In this document: positions 16,658 to 25,351 of the stretch, piece by piece | How positions within the stretch are numbered: position 1 is the first letter of the stretch | Layout of the letters: the number at the start of each line of letters is the position of its first letter | Assembly: GCA_023415825.1 (NCBI GenBank) | Contig: JAEZJF010000007.1 | Location: forward strand, 1-64,000 | Origin: Bacillota bacterium | Lineage (GTDB): Bacteria; Bacillota; Clostridia; DSM-8532 | Length of the DNA: 64,000 bases | Direction: 5' to 3' | Translations under genes and position numbers: made by a program | The notes under the pieces: model-generated | What the model saw: the letters and a program-made list of their open reading frames with translations, nothing else | Told to the model about the DNA's origin: nothing | Database searches by the model: none

Positions 16658-17380
16658 TCACGGCCCTCTGTTCAGATGAGCAAAAAGATACGCGAAATAC
16701 TTTTCTTTTGACTCTTTTAGATGTTTTTTGGATATGCCGATAACAGCAGGATCAATGCGGAAGTGTCTGTCACCCATCTCAGTTACGTGAAGAATATTGA
16801 CAATAAAGCTTTGGTGACAGCGGATAAAAGTCTCTCGCGGTAATTGTTCCAATGTCTCATCAAGTTTTGCGTAACATTGCAGCGTGGTTTTATCTGCCAT
16901 GTGAAAATAGATGATTTTTTCTCTGCTTTCTATGTATTGAATATCACTGCAAAAAACCCGGTGACTTTTTGATTTATAGCTAATGACTATCTGTTTGCGA
17001 CGTTCCCTTGTAACTTCCTTCATGGCCTGATTTAATACGTTGTTCAACTTTTGAGAATTTATCGGCTTGAGTATGTAATTAAATGCGAACACGTCATATG
17101 CTTCCGGGTAATGTTCATTGCTTGAAGAAATAAAAATGATTTTCGCATCATTCATACACGCCCGTATCTTCCCGGCGGTTTCAATTCCGTTTAGTCCGGG
17201 CATATAAATATCCAGGAAAAGAATATCGAATAAGATTCTTTGTTCCAAACAATCCTCTAGTAAAGCTTCTCCGTCAGAATAGGTTGAAATTTGAAAAGAA
17301 GGGTCATAAGCAAATAAAGCTTCTGAGAGTATTTTAATATCTGACTCATTATCGTCACAGATGCCAATTTGAATAGACAT
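16658..17380 (-). CDS. LytTR-family response regulator
   Basis: 240 residues. Residues 1-120 are a receiver with the acidic pair CDDNES, phospho-Asp in LFLDIYMPG and Lys in YILKPINS. Residues about 135-235 form a LytTR DNA-binding domain (IVISYKSKSHRVFCSDIQYIES ... RCHQSFIVNILHV), which binds direct repeats at target promoters in the AgrA/VirR family. An AAAGGAGG site precedes the start. The cognate kinase follows immediately. The ABC-F gene ends 62 bp upstream with no terminator seen between, so transcription of all three may be joined. Confidence 0.93.
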   Translation of the reverse strand: MSIQIGICDDNESDIKILSEALFAYDPSFQISTYSDGEALLEDCLEQRILFDILFLDIYMPGLNGIETAGKIRACMNDAKIIFISSSNEHYPEAYDVFAFNYILKPINSQKLNNVLNQAMKEVTRERRKQIVISYKSKSHRVFCSDIQYIESREKIIYFHMADKTTLQCYAKLDETLEQLPRETFIRCHQSFIVNILHVTEMGDRHFRIDPAVIGISKKHLKESKEKYFAYLFAHLNRGP

Positions 17381-17442
17381 TAAAACGGGCCTCCTTTAAA
17401 ACCATAAACCACAAAAACTACGGGCAGCGGAAACGGCATGCG

Positions 17443-19332
17443 TCATTCTTCATCCAACAGCGTATCCCATTCTTCCAAATAGCCGAGGTTTAATTCTTCC
17501 TGTTCCGCAAGTTTTTCATGCAGCTCTGTTAATTTAACATAATCTGAAACAACATGGTCCGATTCAAGCTCATCTTTAAGCTTAGCTATTTTTTCATCAC
17601 AATCCGAAACCAAGGCTTCAAGCTTTTTAATCCTGGCTTCCCGTTTTGCTTTTTCCTTAGCGGGAGTCGTAAAGCTTTTCTTTTCCTTTTTATCTTTTAC
17701 AATGGCGACTTTTTCATCTTCTGTCTTCTTTGCAGCCTGCTCAAGATAATATTCGTATCCATAGGGGTACAGCTGGACATTGTCGTTTTCAAATACAAGA
17801 ACCGATTGAGAGACCTGCTTTACAAAATATCGGTCATGGGAAACGAAAAGAAGCGTGCCTGTGTAGTCCTTCAACATCTTTTCCAATGTTTCCTTACCAA
17901 TGATATCCATATGGTTAGTAGGCTCATCAAGAATTAAGAAGTTCGGTCTTCGCTGCAGTATTTTGCAAAGCTCAAGACGCACCTTCTCTCCCCCTGAAAG
18001 GGCATTGACCGGCTTAAAAACATCATCATGTGTAAAAAGGAAAGCGCCAAGGCTGCTTCGCACCTCTGTCTGGGTCAAATCAGGGAACTCGTCCCAATAT
18101 TCGTCAAGTACGTTTTTATCACTTTTATACTGTGCCATCTGCTGATCAAAATAGCCGATTTTGACCCTTTCTCCAACAGAAAATGTACCACCCAATGCCG
18201 GTATCCTGCCAACAATGGTTTTTAAGAAGGTGGATTTTCCAAGGCCGTTTCCGCCTATTATACCGATCTTTTCCCCTCGCATGACTTGAAGAGAAATGGT
18301 TGATAGCGGCTCATCATAGCCTATTTCTAAATCCTTCACCGATAATACCAATTTAACACTTTGATTTTCAGGCTCGAAACTGGCGTGAAAGCTCCTTGTA
18401 TCTGCCAGTTCAGGTGCATCCACAACGTCCATCCGCTCAATCTGCTTCAATTTTGATTGTGCCATGGCGGCCTTAGTGGCTTTATAGCGAAATCGCTCAA
18501 CAAGTCCGCTTAAATGCGCAATTTCCTTTTGTTGCTCAATATAGTCTTTTTGCTGCTTTTCCCACTCAAGACGCTTTTTTGCAGCAAAAGCAGAATAATT
18601 TCCGCTGTATTTTGTAATCCTTCCCCGTTCAATCTCATGTACCGAGCTGACTATTTTATCAAGAAATTCTCGATCATGAGAAACGATAACAACCGCGTTT
18701 TTGTAAGACTTCAAATATTCTTCAAGCCATTCGATAGCATTGATGTCAAGATGATTGGTGGGCTCGTCCAACAGTAAAATGTCAGGCTTGCTGAGCAATA
18801 GCTTAATAAAGGCTATTTTCGTCCGCTGCCCACCAGAAAAATCTGAAAGGGGCTTTGCCTTGTCCTCATTTGTAAATCCAAACTGCCTGATGGCAATCTC
18901 GCATTCCTTTTTATAGCCGTATCCGTCAAGCAGCTTGTACCGTTCCTGCAATTCCGAGTACTTGGAAAACGCCGCATCATTGGGATTGCTCTCCATCTCT
19001 CTCAAAAGCTTTTCCATTCTGTTTTCGATATCCAGCAATTCCCTATATGCTTTTTTAACTTCGTCTTCAAGGGTAACGGTTTCATCCTCAAACGTAACCT
19101 GTCGGAGGTAACCGATGGTTGGGCTTCCTGATTTAACAATGGATGAGCTTTCCGCATCACTAAGCTTTGTAAGTTCATATTCACCAACCATCAGCTTAAG
19201 CAGCGTTGTTTTTCCGCATCCATTTCGTCCGACCAAAGCGATCTTTTCACCTTTGTTGATTTCAAAATCTATTCCTGATAATATAATATCCGTGCCGAAG
19301 GCCACACAGCCATTTGTTATTTTAAGCAGCAT
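17443..19332 (-). CDS. ABC-F family ATPase (YdiF/Uup-like)
   Basis: 629 residues with two ATP-binding cassettes and no membrane part. Cassette 1 has Walker A GRNGCGKTT, signature FSGGQRTK and Walker B ILLLDEPTNHLD. Cassette 2 has GGNGLGKST, LSGGEKVR and FLILDEPTNHMD. A charged linker (about 245-310) separates them, and a Lys/Glu-rich coiled-coil tail (about 545-629) follows. ABC-F proteins bind the ribosome E site and either help translation or protect against antibiotics. This layout with a C-terminal coiled coil is closest to YdiF/Uup housekeeping types. Position just upstream of a two-component system is notable. The start ATG follows GGAAG by about 9 nt. Confidence 0.93.
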   Translation of the reverse strand: MLLKITNGCVAFGTDIILSGIDFEINKGEKIALVGRNGCGKTTLLKLMVGEYELTKLSDAESSSIVKSGSPTIGYLRQVTFEDETVTLEDEVKKAYRELLDIENRMEKLLREMESNPNDAAFSKYSELQERYKLLDGYGYKKECEIAIRQFGFTNEDKAKPLSDFSGGQRTKIAFIKLLLSKPDILLLDEPTNHLDINAIEWLEEYLKSYKNAVVIVSHDREFLDKIVSSVHEIERGRITKYSGNYSAFAAKKRLEWEKQQKDYIEQQKEIAHLSGLVERFRYKATKAAMAQSKLKQIERMDVVDAPELADTRSFHASFEPENQSVKLVLSVKDLEIGYDEPLSTISLQVMRGEKIGIIGGNGLGKSTFLKTIVGRIPALGGTFSVGERVKIGYFDQQMAQYKSDKNVLDEYWDEFPDLTQTEVRSSLGAFLFTHDDVFKPVNALSGGEKVRLELCKILQRRPNFLILDEPTNHMDIIGKETLEKMLKDYTGTLLFVSHDRYFVKQVSQSVLVFENDNVQLYPYGYEYYLEQAAKKTEDEKVAIVKDKKEKKSFTTPAKEKAKREARIKKLEALVSDCDEKIAKLKDELESDHVVSDYVKLTELHEKLAEQEELNLGYLEEWDTLLDEE

Positions 19333-19360
19333 TTACTGTACTCTTCCTTGTTTTAATTAT

Positions 19361-19451
19361 TACGAAGTATCAATAACTTGGGTAAATGTTATTAATACGA
19401 AGTATCAATAACTTGGGCTCCCGTTCGAAATCTTTGATTTCGGTAACGGGT
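19361..19451. repeat. dispersed 56-bp repeat, copy B, with an extra partial unit
   Basis: A 22-bp sequence starting TACGAAGTATC and ending AACTTGGG occurs exactly twice, at 19361-19382 and 19396-19417. The second copy continues into CCCGTTCGAAATC-TTT-GATTTCG-GT-AACGGG (19420-19450), a near-perfect hairpin with a 2-nt bulge. The full unit 19396-19451 has the same length and ends as 4339-4394. It lies upstream of the ABC-F gene and downstream of the nitroreductase gene. The rest of 19452-19533 shows nothing. Confidence 0.7.
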
Positions 19452-19533
19452 AATGTTATTATATCATACTGTCCACTCCCTCAAAACCTCCCTAAGTATA
19501 TGGAAACGCGACGCAGCAAAACAAAAGCACAGC

Positions 19534-20055
19534 TCAAAACTTATTAAGATGCAACTTGCTAAAAATCAAATCATCTTCCGTATAGGCCTTCTTCTCTTCT
19601 GCCGGATATCCAATTGCTATCATGCATTCAACTTCATATTCTGCAGGTATCCCTAGAATTTCTTTGATATAATCTCCTGCTTTAATATTGTTTTTGCCGA
19701 ATCTTTCTCTAATCTGTATCCAGCATGATCCCAGCCCTAAAGAATGTGCCGACAGCTGAATGAGGGTTGCCGAAATTGAAGCATCCTCTATCCAGACATC
19801 ACAGGCCTGTGGGTTTGCAGCAATAGCAATACCCAACGGAGCTGCGGCTATAAAGGATGAGCTGTGCTCCCTGCATTCTGAAAGTTGCTGAAGCAAGGCT
19901 TTATCAGTGACAGCTACAAACTCCCAGGGTCTTCTAGCTCGTGAAGAAGGTGATAACAGGGCACTTTTTAGTATAGTATCAAGCTTATCCTTTTCAACTT
20001 CCCTCTCCTGGAATTTCCTTATGCTTCTTCTGGCTTTTAATAAGTCGTATAACAT
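19534..20055 (-). CDS. nitroreductase-family flavoprotein
   Basis: 173 residues from ATG 20055, which follows GGGGAGG by about 9 nt; the upstream ATG at 20073 overlaps that site. It matches short FMN-dependent nitroreductases: LLKARRSIRKFQEREVEKDKL at the N-terminus (FMN phosphate Arg residues), SPSSRARRPWEFVAVTDK (R-x-x-x-PWEF replaces the common NxQPW), LSAHSLGLGSCWIQIRER and MIAIGYPAEEK near the end. It should act as an NAD(P)H oxidoreductase dimer. The substrate is unknown. It stands alone on the minus strand. Confidence 0.92.
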   Translation of the reverse strand: MLYDLLKARRSIRKFQEREVEKDKLDTILKSALLSPSSRARRPWEFVAVTDKALLQQLSECREHSSSFIAAAPLGIAIAANPQACDVWIEDASISATLIQLSAHSLGLGSCWIQIRERFGKNNIKAGDYIKEILGIPAEYEVECMIAIGYPAEEKKAYTEDDLIFSKLHLNKF

Positions 20056-20153
20056 AGAAATTAGCCTCCCCATTCAGCAAGCTTTATTATGAATGATTCT
20101 CCCTATTATCTTTTACGTTAAAGAATCGTGGCGGCATGATTACATGGATTAAA

Positions 20154-20174
20154 GCCCGAAGTTAACCTCCGGGC
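20154..20174 (-). terminator. possible terminator after the 4Fe-4S membrane protein gene
   Basis: GCCCG (20154-20158) pairs with CGGGC (20170-20174), with additional weak pairing inside. On the minus strand it is followed by TTTAAT. The T tract is short, so termination may be partial. Confidence 0.45.
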
Positions 20175-20238
20175 ATCTCAATTCCATAGTCTTATATTAT
20201 CATGACTTTTCATGGGCGTTAAGATATAGCTCAATATC

Positions 20239-20814
20239 TTATAGCGATTTTGATTTGCAGCTTTTAATATAAATGTCCGATACGGTAGCAATAGGACAAA
20301 CCGTACACCAGGTTCTGGGTTTATAGATAAATGCAAGAATCAGTCCTAATGTAGTGGTGGTCATCATCATTGAATAGAACCGGTAGGAAAAATGGGTAAG
20401 CCATGGTGCAATCCCGCTTAATTCAATCAATTGCGGCATTTCACCCCTTATAGGGATAACCAATAAAAATCTCAGATAATTCATTGGCATCATTGAACCG
20501 CTGGCAACTTTAAGTGTTGAGCCAATAATAAAGAACAATGATATTGCAAAATAAGCCAGCATAATCCACTTCATATGGCCATTAATAAAAAACATGGGGG
20601 TTTTTCTTGAGCTCTTGCCCTTTAATTTTCCACAGTTTGTATAAAGGGAAGCCCTTGGACAATAACCTTGGCACCATGTTTTTTTCTTATTCTTTAATAA
20701 AAGAATGAGAGGTAATGCCATGCAAACTAATCCTAATAATGCAAAATGGATATTAACAAATCCCAATGCGAAATAAGTAAGGGTAAACAAAAATAAAAAT
20801 CTGCTATTCTTCAA
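20239..20814 (-). CDS. membrane 4Fe-4S binding protein (NapH/CcoG-like)
   Basis: 191 residues. Two N-terminal membrane helices (about 5-40), a third near 82-100 and one near 150-165 surround two Cys clusters: CQGYCPRASLYTNC near residue 48 and CTVCPIATVSD with a downstream Cys near residue 170. This is the Fer4_5 pattern of NapH/RdxA-type electron-transfer proteins, here short and with an incomplete second motif. The start is TTG at 20812-20814 with AAAGGTG upstream; an overlapping ATG frame stops at once. It probably moves electrons through the membrane, but no partner reductase is adjacent. The role is unknown. Confidence 0.75.
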   Translation of the reverse strand: MKNSRFLFLFTLTYFALGFVNIHFALLGLVCMALPLILLLKNKKKTWCQGYCPRASLYTNCGKLKGKSSRKTPMFFINGHMKWIMLAYFAISLFFIIGSTLKVASGSMMPMNYLRFLLVIPIRGEMPQLIELSGIAPWLTHFSYRFYSMMMTTTTLGLILAFIYKPRTWCTVCPIATVSDIYIKSCKSKSL

Positions 20815-20921
20815 CTCATCACCTTTATTTTTATTATTTTTCTTAACCCTTACTATATCTTTTATTAGAATCTGTTTCAGTGACTTGATTACATTTCAAG
20901 GCCATACGGCTTCGAACTTTT

Positions 20922-23057
20922 TCATTTCAGAAATTTTGCAAGCGGATGATTCAGCTCTTTCAGGCCCTCTATAATAAGTTTGCAGATTTCAACAGCACCT
21001 GATAATTGAAAATGGACATTATCCTTAACACCATTCGGATAATTGTCCCATTCGCCCGGTTCAAGCCATAAAAACAGTTCCTTTGCTTTTCCCTCTCCCG
21101 CTTGATTAAACAAAAGCTGGCTTTTTGAGGTCATATCAATTAATGGTACCTGCAAATCCCCGGCAAGCGCCATCATGGCCTTGGGATACTCTCCATGAGA
21201 AGGAATAATACTGCCGTTCTCAGAAAAGCCTCTGCGTTCAATGGGTGTCAGCAATAAAGGATATGCACCGGCCGCTCTGGCACTCTCAACAAATTTTGCG
21301 AGATTCTGCTTGTACGTTGTAAACGGCTCTGTATACCGGGCCGGGTCCCCGGTTTTCCCATCGTTGTGTCCGAACTGGATAAAGAAATAGTCCCCCGCAC
21401 TCAAATCTCTTAAGGCTTCGTCCAGACGCCCCTGTTCGATAAAGCTTTTGGTGCTTCTTCCCGGTGATGCATGATTACATATTTTGACGCCGTCTGTGAA
21501 AAATCTCTCGAAAATCTGTCCCCACCCGGTTCTGGGAGCTACTGAATCCGGGTATTCGCTGGCTGTGGAATCACCCGCTATGACGATTTTTATTTGGTCT
21601 TCCGCTGTATCACACCTGTCGTCGACCGCGCTCAAGCCCACATCCTTTGGTTCAAGGGGACGGCGGGTTGCTATTTTCCGCTCATAGAACTCATAAGCGC
21701 CGATGTCCCTGGTTTCTTTCCGGTAATGCTGGTCAATATCCTCCATGACATAGGGGAATTCTCCAACCCCTTTGCCTATGGCTGGGCTTGAGGCCGACAG
21801 CCGCTGTATGCCTTCATCATCCCTGATCAACAAAGGGTCGACTACCCAGGCCTCATCATCCCGCCTCATGGTATTGGAAACGGAGGCGCTCCCTTTGGGG
21901 TATACGATGTTGCCCTTGAAAACAGTCGTTCTGGAATCGGTATAATCGTGGAGGAGGATACCCATGCTGCCGGTTATGATATTTTTAGCCACGACACAGT
22001 CCTCAGGGTCATAAATATACCTTTTTCCGATTTCTATATTTTCGTCGCAATCTATAAGGGTGTTGAAGGAGACCTCAATACGTCTTGGCGTCCAGGCCGC
22101 CGTAAGCTTACCCGTAGTGTGGGCATTGCCTTTATCGATTTGTATGGCAGAGGCGGTCAAGCCTTCCATATAGTTATTGTAGATTTTATGATCATCGCCA
22201 TATACGCGCACACCGCCTTCCTCGGGCCTTCCGTCAAAGGCAATAAAATAATTGCCGTAAACGCTGCTCCTGTCTCCGTGGCGGAGGACGACCTGACCCT
22301 GGGAATTCTTGAAGGTATTGTGCCGCACCTCGGTATCACAGGCCTTGATCGATATGATTTCAGGCTCTCCGCTGCAATCCTCGAAAAGATTGTACTGGAC
22401 AACAGAAAAAGAGCTGGACCGGGATACGTTACTAAGACCGATTCTCACAGTCTCCTTGCCATTGACGATTTTTGGGGTATTATCTTTAAAATAATTGTAT
22501 TCAACCCTGTCGTACTGGCTTGCCTGAGATTCCCCACCGGTGATGTCCAGCATGAGTCCGCTCTTATGCTTACCCTCGAAGAAATTCCGGTCAACCCGGT
22601 GATGATGGCTGTTCTCCCCGCTTATGAGCAAGCAGGTGGTTTTTTCCCATAGCTCATTGACCATGATATGGCAGCGGGTCACACGCATGTGGCTGCAACC
22701 TTCAAACCATATGACATTGACGTTTTCATCCTGATATTTTCTCCCAGACGCAGTTATTTTCAATCCCTCAACAATAATATGGGAGCAGTTTTCAAAGTGG
22801 AAGCCGCTTTGGCCCCCGATTTCCGCCATACCGCGGTTGGCTGCCCTAATCCTTATGACAGCTTCGGGTGTCCCCCTCTTGTTTTGAACCGGCTCAATTT
22901 CTCCCGTATATACACCATCATTTAAAATGACGATGTCCCCAGGCTCTGCTTCAGCCAGAGCGAGGTTGAGTTCCGGGGTACTATTGACATAGTGGATTTT
23001 CCCCGTGGTTGTTTTTTTATATGTATTGGATTCCGACATACTTATCTTTATCCCCAT
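20922..23057 (-). CDS. PL6 polysaccharide lyase fused to CE12-type GDSL esterase
   Basis: 711 residues, no signal peptide, so cytoplasmic. Residues about 20-470 are a PL6 (chondroitinase B/alginate lyase-like) parallel beta-helix. The catalytic segment reads EPEIISIK followed by VVLRHGDRSSVYGNYF, giving both acidic calcium ligands, the Lys base and the Arg-His pair. Residues about 490-711 are an SGNH esterase like rhamnogalacturonan acetylesterase (CE12): block I VIAGDSTASEYPDS, block III FIQFGHNDGKTG and the Asp-His pair DNVHFQLSG. One chain could thus deacetylate and cleave imported oligosaccharides. It is the last gene of the sugar operon, 22 bp after the GH43-like gene. The alternative start ATG 23039 is possible. 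Positions 20815-20921 hold only A+T-rich spacer. Confidence 0.88.
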   Translation of the reverse strand: MGIKISMSESNTYKKTTTGKIHYVNSTPELNLALAEAEPGDIVILNDGVYTGEIEPVQNKRGTPEAVIRIRAANRGMAEIGGQSGFHFENCSHIIVEGLKITASGRKYQDENVNVIWFEGCSHMRVTRCHIMVNELWEKTTCLLISGENSHHHRVDRNFFEGKHKSGLMLDITGGESQASQYDRVEYNYFKDNTPKIVNGKETVRIGLSNVSRSSSFSVVQYNLFEDCSGEPEIISIKACDTEVRHNTFKNSQGQVVLRHGDRSSVYGNYFIAFDGRPEEGGVRVYGDDHKIYNNYMEGLTASAIQIDKGNAHTTGKLTAAWTPRRIEVSFNTLIDCDENIEIGKRYIYDPEDCVVAKNIITGSMGILLHDYTDSRTTVFKGNIVYPKGSASVSNTMRRDDEAWVVDPLLIRDDEGIQRLSASSPAIGKGVGEFPYVMEDIDQHYRKETRDIGAYEFYERKIATRRPLEPKDVGLSAVDDRCDTAEDQIKIVIAGDSTASEYPDSVAPRTGWGQIFERFFTDGVKICNHASPGRSTKSFIEQGRLDEALRDLSAGDYFFIQFGHNDGKTGDPARYTEPFTTYKQNLAKFVESARAAGAYPLLLTPIERRGFSENGSIIPSHGEYPKAMMALAGDLQVPLIDMTSKSQLLFNQAGEGKAKELFLWLEPGEWDNYPNGVKDNVHFQLSGAVEICKLIIEGLKELNHPLAKFLK

Positions 23058-23079
23058 TTCCTATATAGTGCTCACCGGA

Positions 23080-24117
23080 TCATTCACTTTTCAGAGGAAT
23101 GACCATGTTCCAGGTATTTGAAGCTCCCGCGAATCCTCCGCTTCCGTCGGCCGTTGCAAAAAACATATGAGTGGGTCTATTCTGCTGGAAAAGGATGAAG
23201 GGCCTTTCCAGATTCCCCATGACCTCTTCCTTACCATCGTCCCATTTGATTTTTCGCGAATAAGAGAGCCTGCCTTTTAAAACTTCCCAATTGAGCCCAT
23301 CTTTCGAAAGAGCATGGATACCGCCATGCTTTTCCCCGCAGATATTGCCTTCCATATCCTTGGCTATAAGCTCATAGCCTTCCTGGGTCTTCCAGATAAA
23401 GGGGTCCTCTACATGGATTTCCGGCGGAAAAAGAGGCTCATTTTTTAGCACCCTGTATTTTTCCTGAAAATGATCGGCAGCCGCAACCCCAATGGTCATT
23501 CTGCCATGAGTATTGCCTTCATATCTGCGAGCTTTATAGATAAGCAGCACCGAACCATCCTCGTTAAGGCATGGAGAGGGATTCGAGGTAAGGAAGCTGT
23601 CAAAATGTCTCGGACGGGTTGGAAGAATGGGCTCATCCAGCCTTTTCCATGGACCAAACACGCTTTGGGCCGTGGCAATGCCTACTCTTTTATTAGCGCG
23701 CCCCACAATGCACCGGGGATCGTCCAATCCATACTCTTCACCGCACAGGACGTCCTCAAAGGGATGGGTGGAGCCCATATAATAGAGAATATAAGTATCC
23801 TTGTACCGTGTGATATGGGGATTGTGCGTGCTTCGGCCATCCCAATATTCCGCACCCCTGGCGGGAAGGACAACCTCCTGAAAGACATAAGGTCCTTCTG
23901 GTGTATCGGATACGGCTCTTACAATTTCCGAAGCCACAATCCAACCCGGATGCATGGGTAAGCTTTTAGGCCATCTTGAGGCAAACATGTGGAAGCGATT
24001 ATCCTCGCCCTTTACCACAGAGCCGCACCACACCCAGTAGCCCGGCATGCGGAAGCCTCCAGCCCTGGGAGCCGGAAGCATCCTATCACTAAAGCTTTTT
24101 TTTGATTGATTCTTCAT
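23080..24117 (-). CDS. five-bladed beta-propeller glycoside hydrolase, GH43/GH117-like
   Basis: 345 residues, no signal peptide. Blade-type repeats are visible: GYWVWCGSVVKGEDNRFHMF, STHNPHITRYKDTYILYYMG, TSNPSPCLNEDGSVLLIYKA and VEDPFIWKTQEGYELIAKD. The pattern of an acidic residue near the start of each blade and the VEDPFIW motif are those of clan GH-F relatives that remove terminal sugars from oligosaccharides. I cannot set the exact family. ATG 24117 follows GGAGGG by 8 nt, while the upstream GTG at 24126 overlaps the site. It lies between a GH88 gene and the PL6-CE12 gene, consistent with stepwise trimming in the cytoplasm. Confidence 0.78.
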   Translation of the reverse strand: MKNQSKKSFSDRMLPAPRAGGFRMPGYWVWCGSVVKGEDNRFHMFASRWPKSLPMHPGWIVASEIVRAVSDTPEGPYVFQEVVLPARGAEYWDGRSTHNPHITRYKDTYILYYMGSTHPFEDVLCGEEYGLDDPRCIVGRANKRVGIATAQSVFGPWKRLDEPILPTRPRHFDSFLTSNPSPCLNEDGSVLLIYKARRYEGNTHGRMTIGVAAADHFQEKYRVLKNEPLFPPEIHVEDPFIWKTQEGYELIAKDMEGNICGEKHGGIHALSKDGLNWEVLKGRLSYSRKIKWDDGKEEVMGNLERPFILFQQNRPTHMFFATADGSGGFAGASNTWNMVIPLKSE

Positions 24118-24144
24118 AGAAACCACCCTCCATTATTGTAGATA

Positions 24145-25329
24145 CTACCAGTAGAGTGTCCAATCCTTCAAAACCCTGACCAGGGCTTCAAAGTAGTAAT
24201 AATCACCGAAAATTAAAGGTTCATCCACATTGCTGTTCAAGGGCTTTGCACCCACAGCATGGAGCAGCACAGCATTGGATTCGGGCAGATTCTTGCTTGT
24301 ATAATTTTCAGTGAGGGACTCTAAAATCCTAAGCGCTGCGTTCTCATACATTCTCTTATATTTATCGGTAAGGGGCAGATGCTTTGATAACTCAAGAAAT
24401 CCGCATGCTGCGATGGCAGCAGCGGAGCTGTCTCTCTCCTCAGCACCCTCGGTAAAGATTAGGTCCCAGTAGCAGACATCATCCTTGGGCAGCCTGTTGA
24501 GGAAATAATTACCCAGCTTTTCAGATAGCTCAATGAGCTTATAGTCCCCGGTATAGATATAGCTGAGGGTGAAGCCGTAAATCCCCCAGGCCTGGCCTCT
24601 GGACCAGCAGGAGCTGTCTGAATAGCCCTGTCTGGTCTTGCCATATTTAGGTGCTCCCGTGTCGATATCCATGTAATAGGTATGGAATGACGAGGCGTCC
24701 TCACGTACGATGTATTTTGCCGCCTGATTGATATGCCTCTCGGCGATTTCCCTGTATACTGTTTTTCCGGTGACCTGGGAAGCCCAGTATAACAGCGGCA
24801 GATTCATATTACAGTCGATAATCATTCTTCCCAGCTCCTCCGGGTTGTTAAAATCACCCCAGGCCTGAATGATTCCCGCCTTTTGATGGTAGCGGGTTAT
24901 GAGATAGTCTGCGGCTCTAAGGGCGATATCCCGGGCTTCGGTATTTCCGGTCAGCTTATAGTCCGTCACACAGGATAAGGAATAAAGGAAGCCCAGATCG
25001 TGGTTGTCCACCTTTATCCTCTCGTCAATTCTCTTTTTGAAGCTCTGCGTATGGTGCTGGGCCACTTGTCTGTATTTTGCCTCCCCTGTCATCTCGTAGG
25101 CCAACCACAGCATACCTGTCCAGAAGGATGAGGTCCATAGAACATTGTCAATTTGTCCGTATCTCTGATTTCTACCGTAATCAGGGAAAAAATCTGTAAA
25201 GGTGTTCAGGTTCTCGTCAACTTTTCTGATAATAAAAGCCACAGCCTTTTCAGCGCTTTCCTTGCTGAATTCAGGCTCAAAAGAGTATTTTGCCGTGTTT
25301 TTAATTTTTTCGGTTTTTACATCCTTCAT
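24145..25329 (-). CDS. GH88 unsaturated glucuronyl hydrolase
   Basis: 394 residues, the usual size for GH88, no signal peptide. The enzyme hydrates the double bond of the 4,5-unsaturated uronic acid that lyases leave at the non-reducing end and so releases it. The (alpha/alpha)6 barrel is recognisable: WTSSFWTGMLWLAYEMTG, then HDLGFLYSLSCV, which carries the Asp equivalent to the UGL catalytic residue, then CWSRGQAWGIYGFTL and DSSAAAIAACGFLEL. It is cotranscribed with PL6 lyases, whose products fit its activity. RBS AGGAG lies 9 nt before the ATG. The gene follows the 770-residue PL6 gene by 22 bp. Confidence 0.92.
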   Translation of the reverse strand: MKDVKTEKIKNTAKYSFEPEFSKESAEKAVAFIIRKVDENLNTFTDFFPDYGRNQRYGQIDNVLWTSSFWTGMLWLAYEMTGEAKYRQVAQHHTQSFKKRIDERIKVDNHDLGFLYSLSCVTDYKLTGNTEARDIALRAADYLITRYHQKAGIIQAWGDFNNPEELGRMIIDCNMNLPLLYWASQVTGKTVYREIAERHINQAAKYIVREDASSFHTYYMDIDTGAPKYGKTRQGYSDSSCWSRGQAWGIYGFTLSYIYTGDYKLIELSEKLGNYFLNRLPKDDVCYWDLIFTEGAEERDSSAAAIAACGFLELSKHLPLTDKYKRMYENAALRILESLTENYTSKNLPESNAVLLHAVGAKPLNSNVDEPLIFGDYYYFEALVRVLKDWTLYW

Positions 25330-25351
25330 AACGATCTACTCCTATGGATGT

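Noticed and set aside
21948..22652. Open frame of 234 codons on the plus strand opposite the PL6-CE12 gene
   Set aside because: It lies wholly inside a strongly supported gene, has no ribosome site and no recognisable motif. Beta-helix coding regions often leave long antisense frames.
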